64,000 nucleotides of DNA from Bacteroides sp. 519. GTDB lineage: Bacteria > Bacteroidota > Bacteroidia > Bacteroidales > Bacteroidaceae. Positions within the stretch are counted from its first letter, which is position 1, and each line of letters begins with the position of its first letter. Positions 1-8,965 of the stretch are shown piece by piece. The position numbers were made by a program, and so were the translations under genes. The notes beneath the pieces were generated by a model. It made no database searches and was not told the origin of the DNA. It was given only the letters and a program-made list of their open reading frames with translations. The stretch covers positions 17,649-81,648 of the forward strand of contig NZ_QVMJ01000023.1 of assembly GCF_010500955.1 (NCBI RefSeq), written 5' to 3'.

Positions 1-1215
1 GATGGTACAACGTCTATAAATTTCTGGGGGAGAGGACTCTATTACCATCTTTCAGCTATATTCTTTATAAATTATTGCCAGTACTTATGCCGCCGCTTTC
101 CAACAGATGCCGCTTATATTGCCAAAATGCATGAAGAAGCCGTTGATTTAGACATTAAGGAATCAAAAAGAGAGAGATTTAACAAATATAACCGGCAAAT
201 ACTCCCTTTAAACGAATGGCATGGACAACAATATCCGGTATTTCGACCTTATCATCGTATAATGTGTCATGCTTTAAATTTGATAGAGCGTGAGATAGAT
301 CTTCCTTTATTATCAACCCCAACCCATCTACCTGCATGGATACAGCAGGATATGCTGGACAAACGGATCAATCAATATAAAGTAGCCGGAGTGGAACCCG
401 ATTCGATAGACCTTCAAATGGCTTTATCGCGTTGCCCAGGTTTTGTTCCGGAAGAAGTATTGCAACATTTGAAAAAATACTCCTGGAAGATATCGGATGA
501 AAAGGAAAAAGATGGAAATTACAATGAGCATTATTTTATACAAATGGATATTCCATTGTCTCCTTGGGAAGACCAGAACAATTTGTATGCCTGCATTGGC
601 GATAATATAAGCTACAGTATAGGTCCATCTGATATTAGTAACTTTATATTAACTTATCCAACAGCACTATCCATACCTTATGCATTGCTTGTAAGAAGCA
701 GAATTAAATTTTCGCAAGTAGCAAATGCCGAAACAAGAGATGTATTGCTTCCGGCTATTCAGATGTTATACAACCAGAAAACAGCAGTAGACTCTTATAC
801 AGCCCTGTTTTTGGCATGTTCCATTCTTTGTTCGGATAGGAATATTCGTAATTATGCTGCTGAAATCTGGCTGGAACGATCTCTGCATAATCTAATAGAT
901 AATGTGGAATTCGGTTCGATGATTGGAAAGTTGTTTAATGCAGACTGGGCACCAGTAAAAAGGTTGACTGATTTGATAACATCGTTTATGATGAATATAA
1001 CCCATCAGCAAAATACCGAATTACAGGTTTTAATGGAAGCTATTTTATCTCAATTACATAGAACAGTAACCAACTTAAAGAAATTATTGGAAATATATAG
1101 CGAATTGTTGGTATTAAACAATAGTACAGCAAACCTTCAATTGACTCAGATGCATAAATGGCAGGACGAAAAAAGTTTGAAGAAAATAATAGAACGAATC
1201 ATTAATAAAAAATAA
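1..1215 (+). CDS. DUF6493-like protein, 5' end outside window
   Basis: The reading frame is open from base 1, ahead of the first internal ATG at 127, so this is the C-terminal part (about 404 codons) of a longer gene. No catalytic motif, signal peptide or membrane segment is visible; the protein is helical and rich in Leu, Asn and Ile. It lies 7 bp before a SWIM zinc-finger gene on the same strand. From memory, Bacteroidota often pair a large DUF6493 protein with a SWIM-domain protein, and that neighbourhood is the main reason for the family name. Function unknown; the family assignment is tentative, the gene itself is secure. Confidence 0.6.
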   Translation, partial: DGTTSINFWGRGLYYHLSAIFFINYCQYLCRRFPTDAAYIAKMHEEAVDLDIKESKRERFNKYNRQILPLNEWHGQQYPVFRPYHRIMCHALNLIEREIDLPLLSTPTHLPAWIQQDMLDKRINQYKVAGVEPDSIDLQMALSRCPGFVPEEVLQHLKKYSWKISDEKEKDGNYNEHYFIQMDIPLSPWEDQNNLYACIGDNISYSIGPSDISNFILTYPTALSIPYALLVRSRIKFSQVANAETRDVLLPAIQMLYNQKTAVDSYTALFLACSILCSDRNIRNYAAEIWLERSLHNLIDNVEFGSMIGKLFNADWAPVKRLTDLITSFMMNITHQQNTELQVLMEAILSQLHRTVTNLKKLLEIYSELLVLNNSTANLQLTQMHKWQDEKSLKKIIERIINKK

Positions 1216-1222
1216 AAGAAAC

Positions 1223-2569
1223 ATGAGCGACTTACTAACTTATCATTACGCACAACCTTCGCAGCTTATAAAAGAAGCATCATCCGAACAGCTTTTTCTA
1301 TCCAAATACAGTGAAATACAGAAAAATACGGATGCTCCTTGTTACTTTTGGGGAAATGTAAACAATCCCTTTATTATGGCGCGGTGTTTAATTACACTGT
1401 CAAACATTGTGAAATCAAGTTTCAGCATGTCGCCCTTTCAAATGGCCTTGTTGAAAGATCCCATTGTTACAGCAGGAAACGGAAGTGTGCGTTTTGAAGG
1501 CTTTTCGCATTGTGCAGGCGTTTATGCCCGTGTTGATGTTTTACCCGATGGTCTGGATGGCGAATTTCTGGATAACGGTACTACAAATGTCGATTTTAAT
1601 CAACCTATGCTTACGGCTTTAGGGGGTATTCGTCCCAATGAAAAAGTAATGCTTTCGATAGGGCAGAAGCAGGTAGGTTTACACCGTGAAGGCGAGAAAG
1701 TAGTGGAGCGTAAAGTTCCTCTTCCAGTAAAATGGATTAAGGGGTTAAGTACAGTACAGATTTATCTCTCAAAAGCCGAGAATGTGCATACATTCAATAA
1801 AATACAAACCCAGCAGCTTTTCCGGGGCATACCACGCGGACAGGTAAAGAATGATTATTATCTGATTATACGTGGCAATACTCCCATGTTTACTCCGGTA
1901 AAATCACAAAATGCTATTTGTGTAGGTGGTTTGCATCGTTTACGGTTGCTTGAACCCTTGCTCCCTTATATTGATGTATTGAAAATATTTCCGCATCCTG
2001 ACATGCAATCCACAACCTGGCAGCTTTATTTTGGTAATATCCGGTTTAGCTTTTCGTTGTCGCGCGATGCATGGAGAGGATTCTCGGGTGAGGGAGCTGC
2101 ATTAGAATCACTTATCAATGACGTTTCGGATGAGTGGGTCGACGCTCTGGATAAATATGCTTATGCCAACCAAGCATTTAATCCAACCCTGTTTGCTATT
2201 GAAGAAAACATTTCATTTGAGAATGTAGATAGTTTAACTGCCCGGCTTGCTGCAATGGGGCTTCTTGGTTTCGATCTGGATGAAAACCGTTTTTTCTATC
2301 GTCGTTTGCCTTTTAAACTAAATCGTATCATGAGCCTTAATCCGCGCATTAAAGGAGCAGAAAAACTTATTGAAGATGGAAAAGTAGAAATCATCAGTCA
2401 AACTTCAGAACGTATTGAAGCCCGGGTTGAAGGAAGCGGGGTACGGCATACGGTTATTTTAGACAGTAAAAACGAACGTTGTACCTGCGAATGGTACAGT
2501 AAATATCAAGGAGAAAGAGGATTGTGTAAACATGTATTGGCAGTGAAGAAGGTTGCTAATAAGGGGTAA
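1223..2569 (+). CDS. SWIM zinc-finger protein
   Basis: 448-residue cytoplasmic protein. The C-terminus carries a SWIM motif, CxC-x12-CxH (CTC near residue 418, CKH near residue 436), a zinc-binding fold thought to mediate DNA or protein contacts. The first 400 residues have no motif I recognise. It follows the DUF6493-like gene by 7 bp, so the two are probably co-transcribed and may act together. A long inverted repeat right after the stop probably ends the transcript. The SWIM motif is certain; the biological role is not. Confidence 0.8.
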   Translation: MSDLLTYHYAQPSQLIKEASSEQLFLSKYSEIQKNTDAPCYFWGNVNNPFIMARCLITLSNIVKSSFSMSPFQMALLKDPIVTAGNGSVRFEGFSHCAGVYARVDVLPDGLDGEFLDNGTTNVDFNQPMLTALGGIRPNEKVMLSIGQKQVGLHREGEKVVERKVPLPVKWIKGLSTVQIYLSKAENVHTFNKIQTQQLFRGIPRGQVKNDYYLIIRGNTPMFTPVKSQNAICVGGLHRLRLLEPLLPYIDVLKIFPHPDMQSTTWQLYFGNIRFSFSLSRDAWRGFSGEGAALESLINDVSDEWVDALDKYAYANQAFNPTLFAIEENISFENVDSLTARLAAMGLLGFDLDENRFFYRRLPFKLNRIMSLNPRIKGAEKLIEDGKVEIISQTSERIEARVEGSGVRHTVILDSKNERCTCEWYSKYQGERGLCKHVLAVKKVANKG

Positions 2570-2590
2570 GATGTCGGGCGTGTCAATATT

Positions 2591-2633
2591 AACCACAGAT
2601 TATCAGATTACACTAATCTGTTAATCTGTGGTT
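2591..2633. terminator. Bidirectional hairpin between convergent genes
   Basis: Inverted repeat with 20-nt arms (AACCACAGATTATCAGATTA and its complement with one mismatch) and a 3-nt loop. It sits between the stop of the SWIM gene and the stop of the convergent lipoprotein gene, so it can serve both. There is no long T-tract. Confidence 0.6.
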
Positions 2634-2646
2634 AAGTGGCATAACA

Positions 2647-3195
2647 CTACTTCATCTTGCGATACTCTTTAACTGAATATGCTACTGTTTTTTCAGCACT
2701 GTGTTTTATTTGCTTAATTGTTGTTGTTTTATCTTTAGCCTTTAGTTCCAGGTTTTCAAAAATAACCACACTTTCATTGCTTAGCGAATCAACCTTAAAA
2801 CGATCAATATTGAAAGTGTCTTTTTTTAACGCTAGCATATATTGATTTTTATCTTTAAAAACAACAAATTGACTGGTTGACTTTTGTTCAATGAGATTGC
2901 GTAATTTAATGTGTAAAGAGTCGCTTTGTGGCGAAAGGTCTATATTGTATGTTGCTTTCAAAATTTGCAATAATGTAACAGTATCCTGTAAATAATCATC
3001 GCCAAACAAGAAATCTCCATGGCGGTTAACTTTAAAGGTATCAGTATCTTGAATTATAAGGAAGTAATTGGGAGTAGAAACTAAATCTGTTTTTTGATCT
3101 TTTTGAGTGTGCTCAACACTCTTTTGTTCTGTTTTGCATCCATACACAAGCCCCATAATAGCAAAAGCTAAAAATAATTGCTGAATTCTTTTCAT
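2647..3195 (-). CDS. Putative lipoprotein of unknown function
   Basis: 182 residues when started at the Met encoded at 3195; the open frame reaches 3222, but the nine extra residues would precede a clean lipoprotein signal. The N-terminus has two basic residues, a hydrophobic run and a lipobox LVYGC, so the mature protein should be anchored at Cys20. The rest is polar, with repeated Lys/Asp/Thr stretches (for instance DTDTFKVN) and no known motif. It lies 73 bp downstream of another small exported-protein gene on the same strand. Function unknown. Confidence 0.65.
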   Translation of the reverse strand: MKRIQQLFLAFAIMGLVYGCKTEQKSVEHTQKDQKTDLVSTPNYFLIIQDTDTFKVNRHGDFLFGDDYLQDTVTLLQILKATYNIDLSPQSDSLHIKLRNLIEQKSTSQFVVFKDKNQYMLALKKDTFNIDRFKVDSLSNESVVIFENLELKAKDKTTTIKQIKHSAEKTVAYSVKEYRKMK

Positions 3196-3268
3196 AAGTT
3201 TTTCAATTTTAAAGATTAACACTTAAATTTATTTGTTCAAATCGTGAGATTTCTTTGTATTTGCTCTT

Positions 3269-3571
3269 TTAATTAAAATCCAGCAATTTGGAATTTATTA
3301 AAAAAACTTTCCCTGTATTACTCAACTGTATGGAAGAACCATTGTTTAAAATGGTCAGTTTTTTGTTTTTATAAGAAATGTTTATATCCAATCCTTTATC
3401 ATAATCAATAAAAATGGTGTCGTTTCTTTCAACCATTTGCAATCCTATGCCATTTATTGTAATATGGCTCTTATTAGAAGTTGATTCACTTTCGTTTGTG
3501 TTTTGATCTTGCAGAATGTTATTTCCATTCAAGTAAAGGAGAATTATAAAAATGATACCTGCTGTTTTCAT
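3269..3571 (-). CDS. Small exported hypothetical protein
   Basis: 100 residues. The N-terminus (MKTAGIIFIILLYLNG) is a likely signal or anchor segment; the remainder is short beta-strand-like, polar, Asn/Ser/Ile-rich sequence. No recognised domain. It is probably transcribed with the downstream lipoprotein gene. The start has no visible ribosome binding site, which is normal here. An antisense frame over its 5' end was judged a shadow. Confidence 0.5.
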   Translation of the reverse strand: MKTAGIIFIILLYLNGNNILQDQNTNESESTSNKSHITINGIGLQMVERNDTIFIDYDKGLDINISYKNKKLTILNNGSSIQLSNTGKVFLINSKLLDFN

Positions 3572-3717
3572 AATTTATTTTTTAAGATTAATGTAATAAG
3601 TCTTTTTTATCCGATTCTAAGGTTGATTATACTAAGGAGTATATATTGCATGTTTTTATACTCATTGTTTTGGGAAAATTTTCTTTGTACGTTGAAAATA
3701 AATGTTAAAGATGACAA

Positions 3718-3818
3718 GCTATATAGCAGAGCGGGTTCGGTCTATATAACAGAGCACCATTGTTCTATATAGCAACAACCCTTTGGTCTATATAGCATTG
3801 ACCCCTCGGTCTATATAG
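3718..3818. repeat. Phased array: 5 x 23-bp CTATATAG units (element A, copy 1)
   Basis: Nine-base cores (T/G)CTATATA(G/A) start at 3718, 3741, 3764, 3787 and 3810, exactly 23 bp apart. CTATATAG is a perfect palindrome. The 14-bp stretches between cores differ from each other. The same arrangement recurs at 26833-26933. No gene lies in 3572-4090; this array and the following 22-bp array occupy most of that gap. Nothing else was seen in 3572-3717. Confidence 0.85.
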
Positions 3819-3828
3819 AAAGATATTT

Positions 3829-3942
3829 GAACAGCACTTTTCTCCCGGTAGGATAAAGGTTTTCTCCTACCGGGATGAAGCGTTCATCCTACCGGGAGAA
3901 ACCGTTTATTCTACCGGGAGAAAGGCTTCATGCTACCGGGAT
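3829..3942. repeat. Phased array: 5 x 22-bp CTACCGGG units (element A, copy 1)
   Basis: The core CTACCGGG starts at 3867, 3889, 3911 and 3933, exactly 22 bp apart, and is preceded one period earlier by the inverted form CCCGGTAG at 3844. This 114-bp block matches 26955-27068 with only two substitutions (in the segment between the third and fourth cores) and no length change. It directly follows the 23-bp TATATA array. Confidence 0.9.
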
Positions 3943-4051
3943 AAAAAGTTATGAGTCATGGGCTATGATACTTCAAATGGTACTTATGTTTTACTTTTTA
4001 GCAAAGTGCAATAAGTTAATCGATTGACAATTAGTACATTAAACTATCTAT

Positions 4052-4073
4052 GAGACTTATGAGTCTTTTTTTA
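4052..4073 (+). terminator. Weak hairpin with T-tract
   Basis: AGACT-TATG-AGTCT followed by seven T residues, reading on the plus strand. No plus-strand gene precedes it, so if real it would end a transcript leaving the repeat element; it may also act as a short hairpin behind the antiporter gene on the other strand. Only a five-pair stem. Confidence 0.3.
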
Positions 4074-4090
4074 TCGAAAATTTTCTGTAG

Positions 4091-6349
4091 CTAAAAATTT
4101 TCCTCAAAAATATTTAGTTTATTCTGCTCGCCGGCTAATAAAATGGTATCTCCCTCTTTAAAAGTAAAATGAGAGGGAATATTTATTAATGTTATTTCGT
4201 TGCGGTCAACACTGATTATCATGCATTCGGTTTTCTCCTGAATGCACAGTTCTGTAATTGTTTTCCCAATCATAGGGGAGTCTTCTTCTATAACATATTG
4301 CGAAAGATGAACCTGGTGTTCAGGAATATCCTCTTCTGTGTTCTTTTTTGATTTACGTTCCTCAATAGCGTGTGTCAGCTTTTGAATATCCTTATCAGCC
4401 CCGGCAATAACAATTGTGTCGTATGGATAAAGACGTTCGTTGGCATCGGGCACATTGATTCTTTCATGTCCTCTGATTATGGTTACAATACTTACACCGG
4501 TTTTCCGTCGGAAATTAAGTTCCCGAAGTGATTTACCAACTTTGGGCGAGTTGGGAGATATCTCGATCTCTTCCAGATGTATTTCTTTAGATAACAGATG
4601 ATTCTTTACCATGCGTGGAACGGCAGCTTTCTTATCGGCTAATTTTTGTTTCAGATTATAATTTTCCAGAAAACGGGCTTCCATTTTGCGCGATTGTGTT
4701 TTAAATCCCTGCGAAAAGATGATGAGTGTGAGAATTGCCAACCCAATAATAACCATTAAAACTGTTAGTTTGGGGAATAAAGGTATCAGAACCATCAAAA
4801 CCAACATCATACATACGCCCAATCGGAATGCAATCAGAGATATTAATACACCTTTATTGAAGTAACTGTCGGCCCAGAGGTTTTTAACTTCCTGTGATTT
4901 ATTCTTTTTCATCATAATTGCACGCAAAAACGGAGCCATTACCAGTATAGTTAAAACTCCGGCCAGAATTTTACCAAAAATACCCGGAACATAATCAGTA
5001 ATAAATGGAGTTATATAATGTTTGAACAGGAAAATTACTGCCAGTGCAAGCGTTGAATAAATTGCCAACAACAACAAAACACTTTTGAACAACTTGTTCC
5101 AGTCGTTCTGGGTATTAACGGTTTTGTGCATAGATACAGCATATCCGGTAATTAGTTTGCTCCATTTAGATGGGATACGCTTTTCCAGAAAATTATAAAA
5201 TGGAATAGATAATCGGATGCAATAAGGAGTGGTAAAGGTGGTAATAATAGATACTGTAACAATAATAGGATAAAGATTATCGCTGATAACTCCGAGGCTC
5301 ATTCCTAAAGTGGCAATAATAAAAGAGAACTCACCAATCTGCGCCAAACTAAATCCTGCTTGCAGGGCTACCTTGAGTCCCTCGCCCGAAGCCAACACAC
5401 CAATGGTGGCAAATAAAATACGACCTACAAGTACAATAAAGACAAGGAAAAATATTAAACCGGCATATTCAATAATAATTCCCGGATTAAGCATCATCCC
5501 TACCGAAACAAAGAATATGGCACCAAAAAAGTTCTTGAGTGGTTCAATCAGATGTTCAATGTGTTTGGAGGCAACTGTTTCTGCCAGAATAGATCCCATA
5601 ATAAAAGCACCTAATGCAGCCGAGAAACCAACATAATGAGCAAATAAAACCATTCCCAAACATAACCCAACGGATAAAATAAGGAGAGTTTCGTCATTGA
5701 GATATCGCTTTGTTATTTTCAGCAAGCTGGGAATAAGGTATATTCCTACAATAAACCAGATAAGAATAAAAAAAACAAGTCGTAATAAGCTGCCTAAAAG
5801 AGCAGTACCCTCAATATCACTACTGGCAGCAAAGGTTGATAATAAAACCATCATCAGGATGGCAGCAAGATCTTCAACAATGAGCATTCCAAAAACAATT
5901 CCTGCAAATTTCTGTTTCTGGAGTCCCATATCATTAAAAGCCTTTATTATGATTGTTGTAGAAGACATAGAAAGCATTCCGCCTAAAAAAATACTATCCA
6001 TTTTTGACCATCCCAATCCCCGGCCAACAATGTATCCGATAATAATCATTGAACCCAGATTAATGAGCGTGGCAATAGATGCAGTACCTCCTACAGCAAT
6101 TAATCGTTTAAAGCTAAATTCCAATCCAAGAGCAAAAAGAAGAAAGATTACACCAATTTCGGCCCATATTTGCACATTACCCATATCGGTAACGGTAGGT
6201 AGCATTGTAATGTAGGGACCAGCAATAAAGCCGGCTAATATATACCCTAAAACCACAGGTTGTTTTAACCATTTAAATAATATAGTAGCAATTCCTGCGG
6301 TAATAAGAATAATGGCCAGGTCGCCAATGAAATCGTGTAGATGAGCCAT
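4091..6349 (-). CDS. CPA2/Kef-type cation:proton antiporter with two TrkA-C domains
   Basis: 752-residue inner-membrane protein. Residues about 1-385 form the many-helix Na+/H+ exchanger domain, with family-like stretches such as GYILAGFIAGPY near the N-terminus and GFSLAQIGEFSF. A further group of membrane helices follows, and the C-terminus has two regulatory TrkA-C (RCK-C) domains at roughly 590-665 and 675-752, each ending in a strand such as DTIVIAGA or DTILLAG. TrkA-C domains usually bind ligands that gate K+ or Na+ transport, so this is probably a K+/H+ or Na+/H+ antiporter in pH and potassium balance. It lacks a full N-terminal RCK nucleotide-binding domain, unlike KefB/KefC. Single gene. 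Confidence 0.85.
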   Translation of the reverse strand: MAHLHDFIGDLAIILITAGIATILFKWLKQPVVLGYILAGFIAGPYITMLPTVTDMGNVQIWAEIGVIFLLFALGLEFSFKRLIAVGGTASIATLINLGSMIIIGYIVGRGLGWSKMDSIFLGGMLSMSSTTIIIKAFNDMGLQKQKFAGIVFGMLIVEDLAAILMMVLLSTFAASSDIEGTALLGSLLRLVFFILIWFIVGIYLIPSLLKITKRYLNDETLLILSVGLCLGMVLFAHYVGFSAALGAFIMGSILAETVASKHIEHLIEPLKNFFGAIFFVSVGMMLNPGIIIEYAGLIFFLVFIVLVGRILFATIGVLASGEGLKVALQAGFSLAQIGEFSFIIATLGMSLGVISDNLYPIIVTVSIITTFTTPYCIRLSIPFYNFLEKRIPSKWSKLITGYAVSMHKTVNTQNDWNKLFKSVLLLLAIYSTLALAVIFLFKHYITPFITDYVPGIFGKILAGVLTILVMAPFLRAIMMKKNKSQEVKNLWADSYFNKGVLISLIAFRLGVCMMLVLMVLIPLFPKLTVLMVIIGLAILTLIIFSQGFKTQSRKMEARFLENYNLKQKLADKKAAVPRMVKNHLLSKEIHLEEIEISPNSPKVGKSLRELNFRRKTGVSIVTIIRGHERINVPDANERLYPYDTIVIAGADKDIQKLTHAIEERKSKKNTEEDIPEHQVHLSQYVIEEDSPMIGKTITELCIQEKTECMIISVDRNEITLINIPSHFTFKEGDTILLAGEQNKLNIFEENF

Positions 6350-6485
6350 ACAAATTTAAGGTAATTTGTTTAATGCTCGTAAAGTTATAAAAAAACTTTT
6401 GAACAAACTCTTCTGTATAAATGTTTTTAGTTCAAATCAGTGAGTCTGATATTTGTTATATAAACAATTAATTTAAACTTTAATT

Positions 6486-6977
6486 ATGAAAAAGATTTTG
6501 TTTTTAGTTGCTTTTCTTGCAACCGTGGCAACTACGTATGCGCAAAAGGGCGATCTGGCAGTGATTGGAAACATTGGATATCAAACCAATTATGAAAGAT
6601 TTGCTATTGGTGCGCAAAGTAGATACAATTTGTCTGACCGTTTTCGGTTAGCTCCGGATGTTACTTTTTTCTTTCCTAAAGATAAAGTTACCGGGGTAGA
6701 CATAAACCTGAATCTTCACTATGTATTTGATTTAAATGCCGATAACTTAACGTTTTATCCATTAGCTGGTTTTGGTATGCAAAACAATTTTTATGGAAAA
6801 CGTACCATTGCAGGAGTTAAGATTGACTCGGATACAAGAACCGAACTAGCATTTAACCTTGGTGCCGGATTAACGTATAATCTTAGTGCACGCAGTTTCT
6901 TGAATGTGGAAGGTAAATTTATGTTTGGTGATGATGACAGTGGAGTATTCCTGATTGGCTATGGATGGAAATTTTAA
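6486..6977 (+). CDS. Small outer-membrane beta-barrel protein
   Basis: 163 residues with a signal peptide (MKKILFLVAFLATVATTYAQ) and then alternating amphipathic strands ending in aromatic Phe, as outer-membrane barrels do (final residues GYGWKF). Size suits an eight-stranded porin-family / OmpX-like barrel. It precedes the BON lipoprotein and LysM gene on the same strand, so it may belong to a cell-envelope group. Function not determinable from sequence. Confidence 0.7.
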   Translation: MKKILFLVAFLATVATTYAQKGDLAVIGNIGYQTNYERFAIGAQSRYNLSDRFRLAPDVTFFFPKDKVTGVDINLNLHYVFDLNADNLTFYPLAGFGMQNNFYGKRTIAGVKIDSDTRTELAFNLGAGLTYNLSARSFLNVEGKFMFGDDDSGVFLIGYGWKF

Positions 6978-7042
6978 CCTTTTTAACCTCTAACCTACCT
7001 TAACTATATTATTATATTATCATTATTTTAAAAACGAAGTTT

Positions 7043-7525
7043 ATGAAAAAAGTTATATTTATAATGTTGAGTGTGTTCTTTGCCGGAATTACACTCCAAT
7101 CTTGTTCGGATAACGATACTAAAATTAAGCAAGAAGTTGAAAAAGCTTTAAAAGCACAGTACAGCAATGTTTCGGTTGCAATTAAAGATAAGGTTGTAAC
7201 TCTTACAGGAGTATTGGAAAACCAAGCAGAAAGAACGTTAGCCGAAAACGTTGTGAAAGCAATTCCGGGAATTAAATCGGTTGTGAATAATATTACGGTT
7301 CAGGAGCCTACCCCAACTGTAAAGGTTGATGTGGATGCCAATATCAGAACTGCAATTGAAAACCTGTATAAAACAAGTAACTACACCGATGTGAAAGTAG
7401 CAGTAGCAAACGGCGAAGTTGTTTTAAGTGGAAATGTTAAGCGTGCCGACTTGCAAAAAGTGATGCAAATAGCTAACGAAGCAGAAGGTGTGAAAAAAGT
7501 AACCAATAATATGACTGTGAAATAA
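7043..7525 (+). CDS. BON-domain lipoprotein (two BON domains)
   Basis: 160 residues. A signal peptide ends in LQSC, so Cys21 should be lipidated. Two BON domains follow, at about 27-88 and 96-160, each with the pattern VTLTGVLEN / VVLSGNVKR followed by a Gly-x-x-x-Val-x-N-N ending (GIKSVVNNI, GVKKVTNNM). BON domains bind membranes or phospholipids and occur in OsmY-like envelope stress proteins. The stop codon overlaps the start of the next gene by one base, so translation is probably coupled to the LysM protein. Confidence 0.85.
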   Translation: MKKVIFIMLSVFFAGITLQSCSDNDTKIKQEVEKALKAQYSNVSVAIKDKVVTLTGVLENQAERTLAENVVKAIPGIKSVVNNITVQEPTPTVKVDVDANIRTAIENLYKTSNYTDVKVAVANGEVVLSGNVKRADLQKVMQIANEAEGVKKVTNNMTVK

Positions 7526-7893
7526 TGGGACTAAGAGATAAATATAGCAAACTAATTAAGTTAGCTGGTGAATCGGATATCTCAGATCTTTCGATCACTG
7601 AAAATAACAATATTCTCTATGTTTCGGGTAGTACAACTCCTGCTGTAAAGCATGAACTGTGGAAGATTTATAATGAAATAGATCCGGATATGCGTGCAGG
7701 TGATTTGATTCTGAATATAGAAGAAAAAGAAGGTGGTGAAGCTATTTATGAAGTGAAGTCGGGCGACAGCCTAAGTAAAATAGCTAAAAACTATCCCGGA
7801 GTAACATGGCGAAGTATTTACGAAGCCAATAAGGATATAATAAAAGATCCGAATAAAATATTCCCGGGACAGAAAATAAGAATACCAGGATAG
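7525..7893 (+). CDS. LysM-domain protein (Kbp-like partner)
   Basis: 122 residues, no signal peptide. The N-terminal 65 residues resemble a diverged BON-like fold (IT-NN-ILYVSGSTTP), and a LysM domain covers about 73-121 (YEVKSGDSLSKIAKNY ... PGQKIRIPG). E. coli Kbp/YgaU is a cytoplasmic BON+LysM protein that binds K+, and this protein has the same order. Its ATG shares one base with the stop of the two-BON lipoprotein. A K+-related role is inference from domain order and the antiporter 1.2 kb away. Confidence 0.75.
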   Translation: MGLRDKYSKLIKLAGESDISDLSITENNNILYVSGSTTPAVKHELWKIYNEIDPDMRAGDLILNIEEKEGGEAIYEVKSGDSLSKIAKNYPGVTWRSIYEANKDIIKDPNKIFPGQKIRIPG

Positions 7894-7978
7894 TTGAGTA
7901 ATGAGTAATGAGTTTTGAGTAATGAGATCTATGCAGAATTATAACTCGAAACTCATTACTCAAAACTCATTACTCACT
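7894..7978. repeat. Compound hairpin of GAGTAATGAG words between convergent genes
   Basis: The left arm is made of repeated words (TTGAGTAATGAG, GAGTTTTGAGTAATGAG) and the right arm is their complement (CTCATTACTCAAAACTCATTACTC). The unpaired centre is about TCTATGCAGAATTATAA. It separates the LysM gene from the convergent pseudouridine synthase and reaches its stop codon, so it may act as a two-way terminator. Same word family as the element at 31310-31450. Confidence 0.75.
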
Positions 7979-8960
7979 CAACAGATTTAAGCATTAATTT
8001 TTTAAACTCTGCTGGATAAACGGTTTCGAATTCCATTAATCGTTCGGTTACCGGATGGTAGAACTCCAGTTTGAAGGCATGTAATGCCAGCCGTTTCAGA
8101 GGATTTGTTTCATCGAATCTGTTATCTCCCAATATAGGGAATTTCAGGTTATCCATATGAACCCGTATTTGATTCTTCTTTCCCTGACCCAAATCGAATT
8201 CAATCAGCGAATAGCCATTTGCCCGTTTTATTGTTTTAAAATGAGTAATAGCTTTCTCGTCGTTGTTGTTAGAAACTGCAGTATAAGTTACATATAGCTT
8301 ATTTTCATTTAGCCAGGAAGCTACTATACCTTTATCTTTATCAATATCTCCGATTACGATGCCAACAAAACGTACCGATTTAAATATCTCATCCCGATAT
8401 TCGTTGAAAGTATCCCGGGTTTTTTCATCTTTGGCAAAAACTACCAAACCTGATGTGTCTTTATCGAGCCGGTTTACTGTATATATGCGGTTGGGCTTAC
8501 CCGACCGGGCAACATATTCGCTTAATATGTTGTGAGCCGAACGTTCTTTGAGTTTGGTCGATGTAACAGGCAATCCTTCTTTTTTATCAATTACAATCAG
8601 ATAAGCATCTTCATATAGAATTTTCAGATAGCTGCTGTGAAATTCCTTTTTTCCTTTTTCTTTGCTTATCTGCACTTTCATGCCTGGTTTAAGGGCAAAG
8701 TTATATTGGCTTGTAATTACATTGTCTACATATACCTGTCGGTGGGCAAGCAATGATTTTGCCGAGTTACGACTGATACCCTCTTTTACTTTAATAAGGA
8801 AATCAAGTAATTCTCCTGCTTCCTTAACAGTATATACCGTAAATTTAGCTTTAGCACGAGCTTTCTTATTATCCGGAATACCCGTATTGGAGAACTTCTT
8901 CTTATTTCCACCTTGTTTTACAGGTGTATCTTTTTTCCTGCTCTTATTGTTTCTTTCCAT
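7974..8960 (-). CDS. RluA-family pseudouridine synthase
   Basis: 328 residues. A basic N-terminal tail (residues 1-40, many Lys/Arg/Asn) leads into an S4-like RNA-binding domain (about 40-100), then the RluA catalytic domain with NRLDKDTSGLVVFAKD, where the Asp is the catalytic residue; the usual HRLD reads NRLD here. Such enzymes convert uridine to pseudouridine in rRNA or tRNA; which site is unknown. It lies 5 bp after rlmD on the same strand, forming an RNA-modification pair. Confidence 0.85.
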   Translation of the reverse strand: MERNNKSRKKDTPVKQGGNKKKFSNTGIPDNKKARAKAKFTVYTVKEAGELLDFLIKVKEGISRNSAKSLLAHRQVYVDNVITSQYNFALKPGMKVQISKEKGKKEFHSSYLKILYEDAYLIVIDKKEGLPVTSTKLKERSAHNILSEYVARSGKPNRIYTVNRLDKDTSGLVVFAKDEKTRDTFNEYRDEIFKSVRFVGIVIGDIDKDKGIVASWLNENKLYVTYTAVSNNNDEKAITHFKTIKRANGYSLIEFDLGQGKKNQIRVHMDNLKFPILGDNRFDETNPLKRLALHAFKLEFYHPVTERLMEFETVYPAEFKKLMLKSVE

Positions 8961-8965
8961 ATATG

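Noticed and set aside
5310..6215. Two plus-strand frames inside the antiporter gene
   Set aside because: Antisense shadows of a well-conserved membrane protein.
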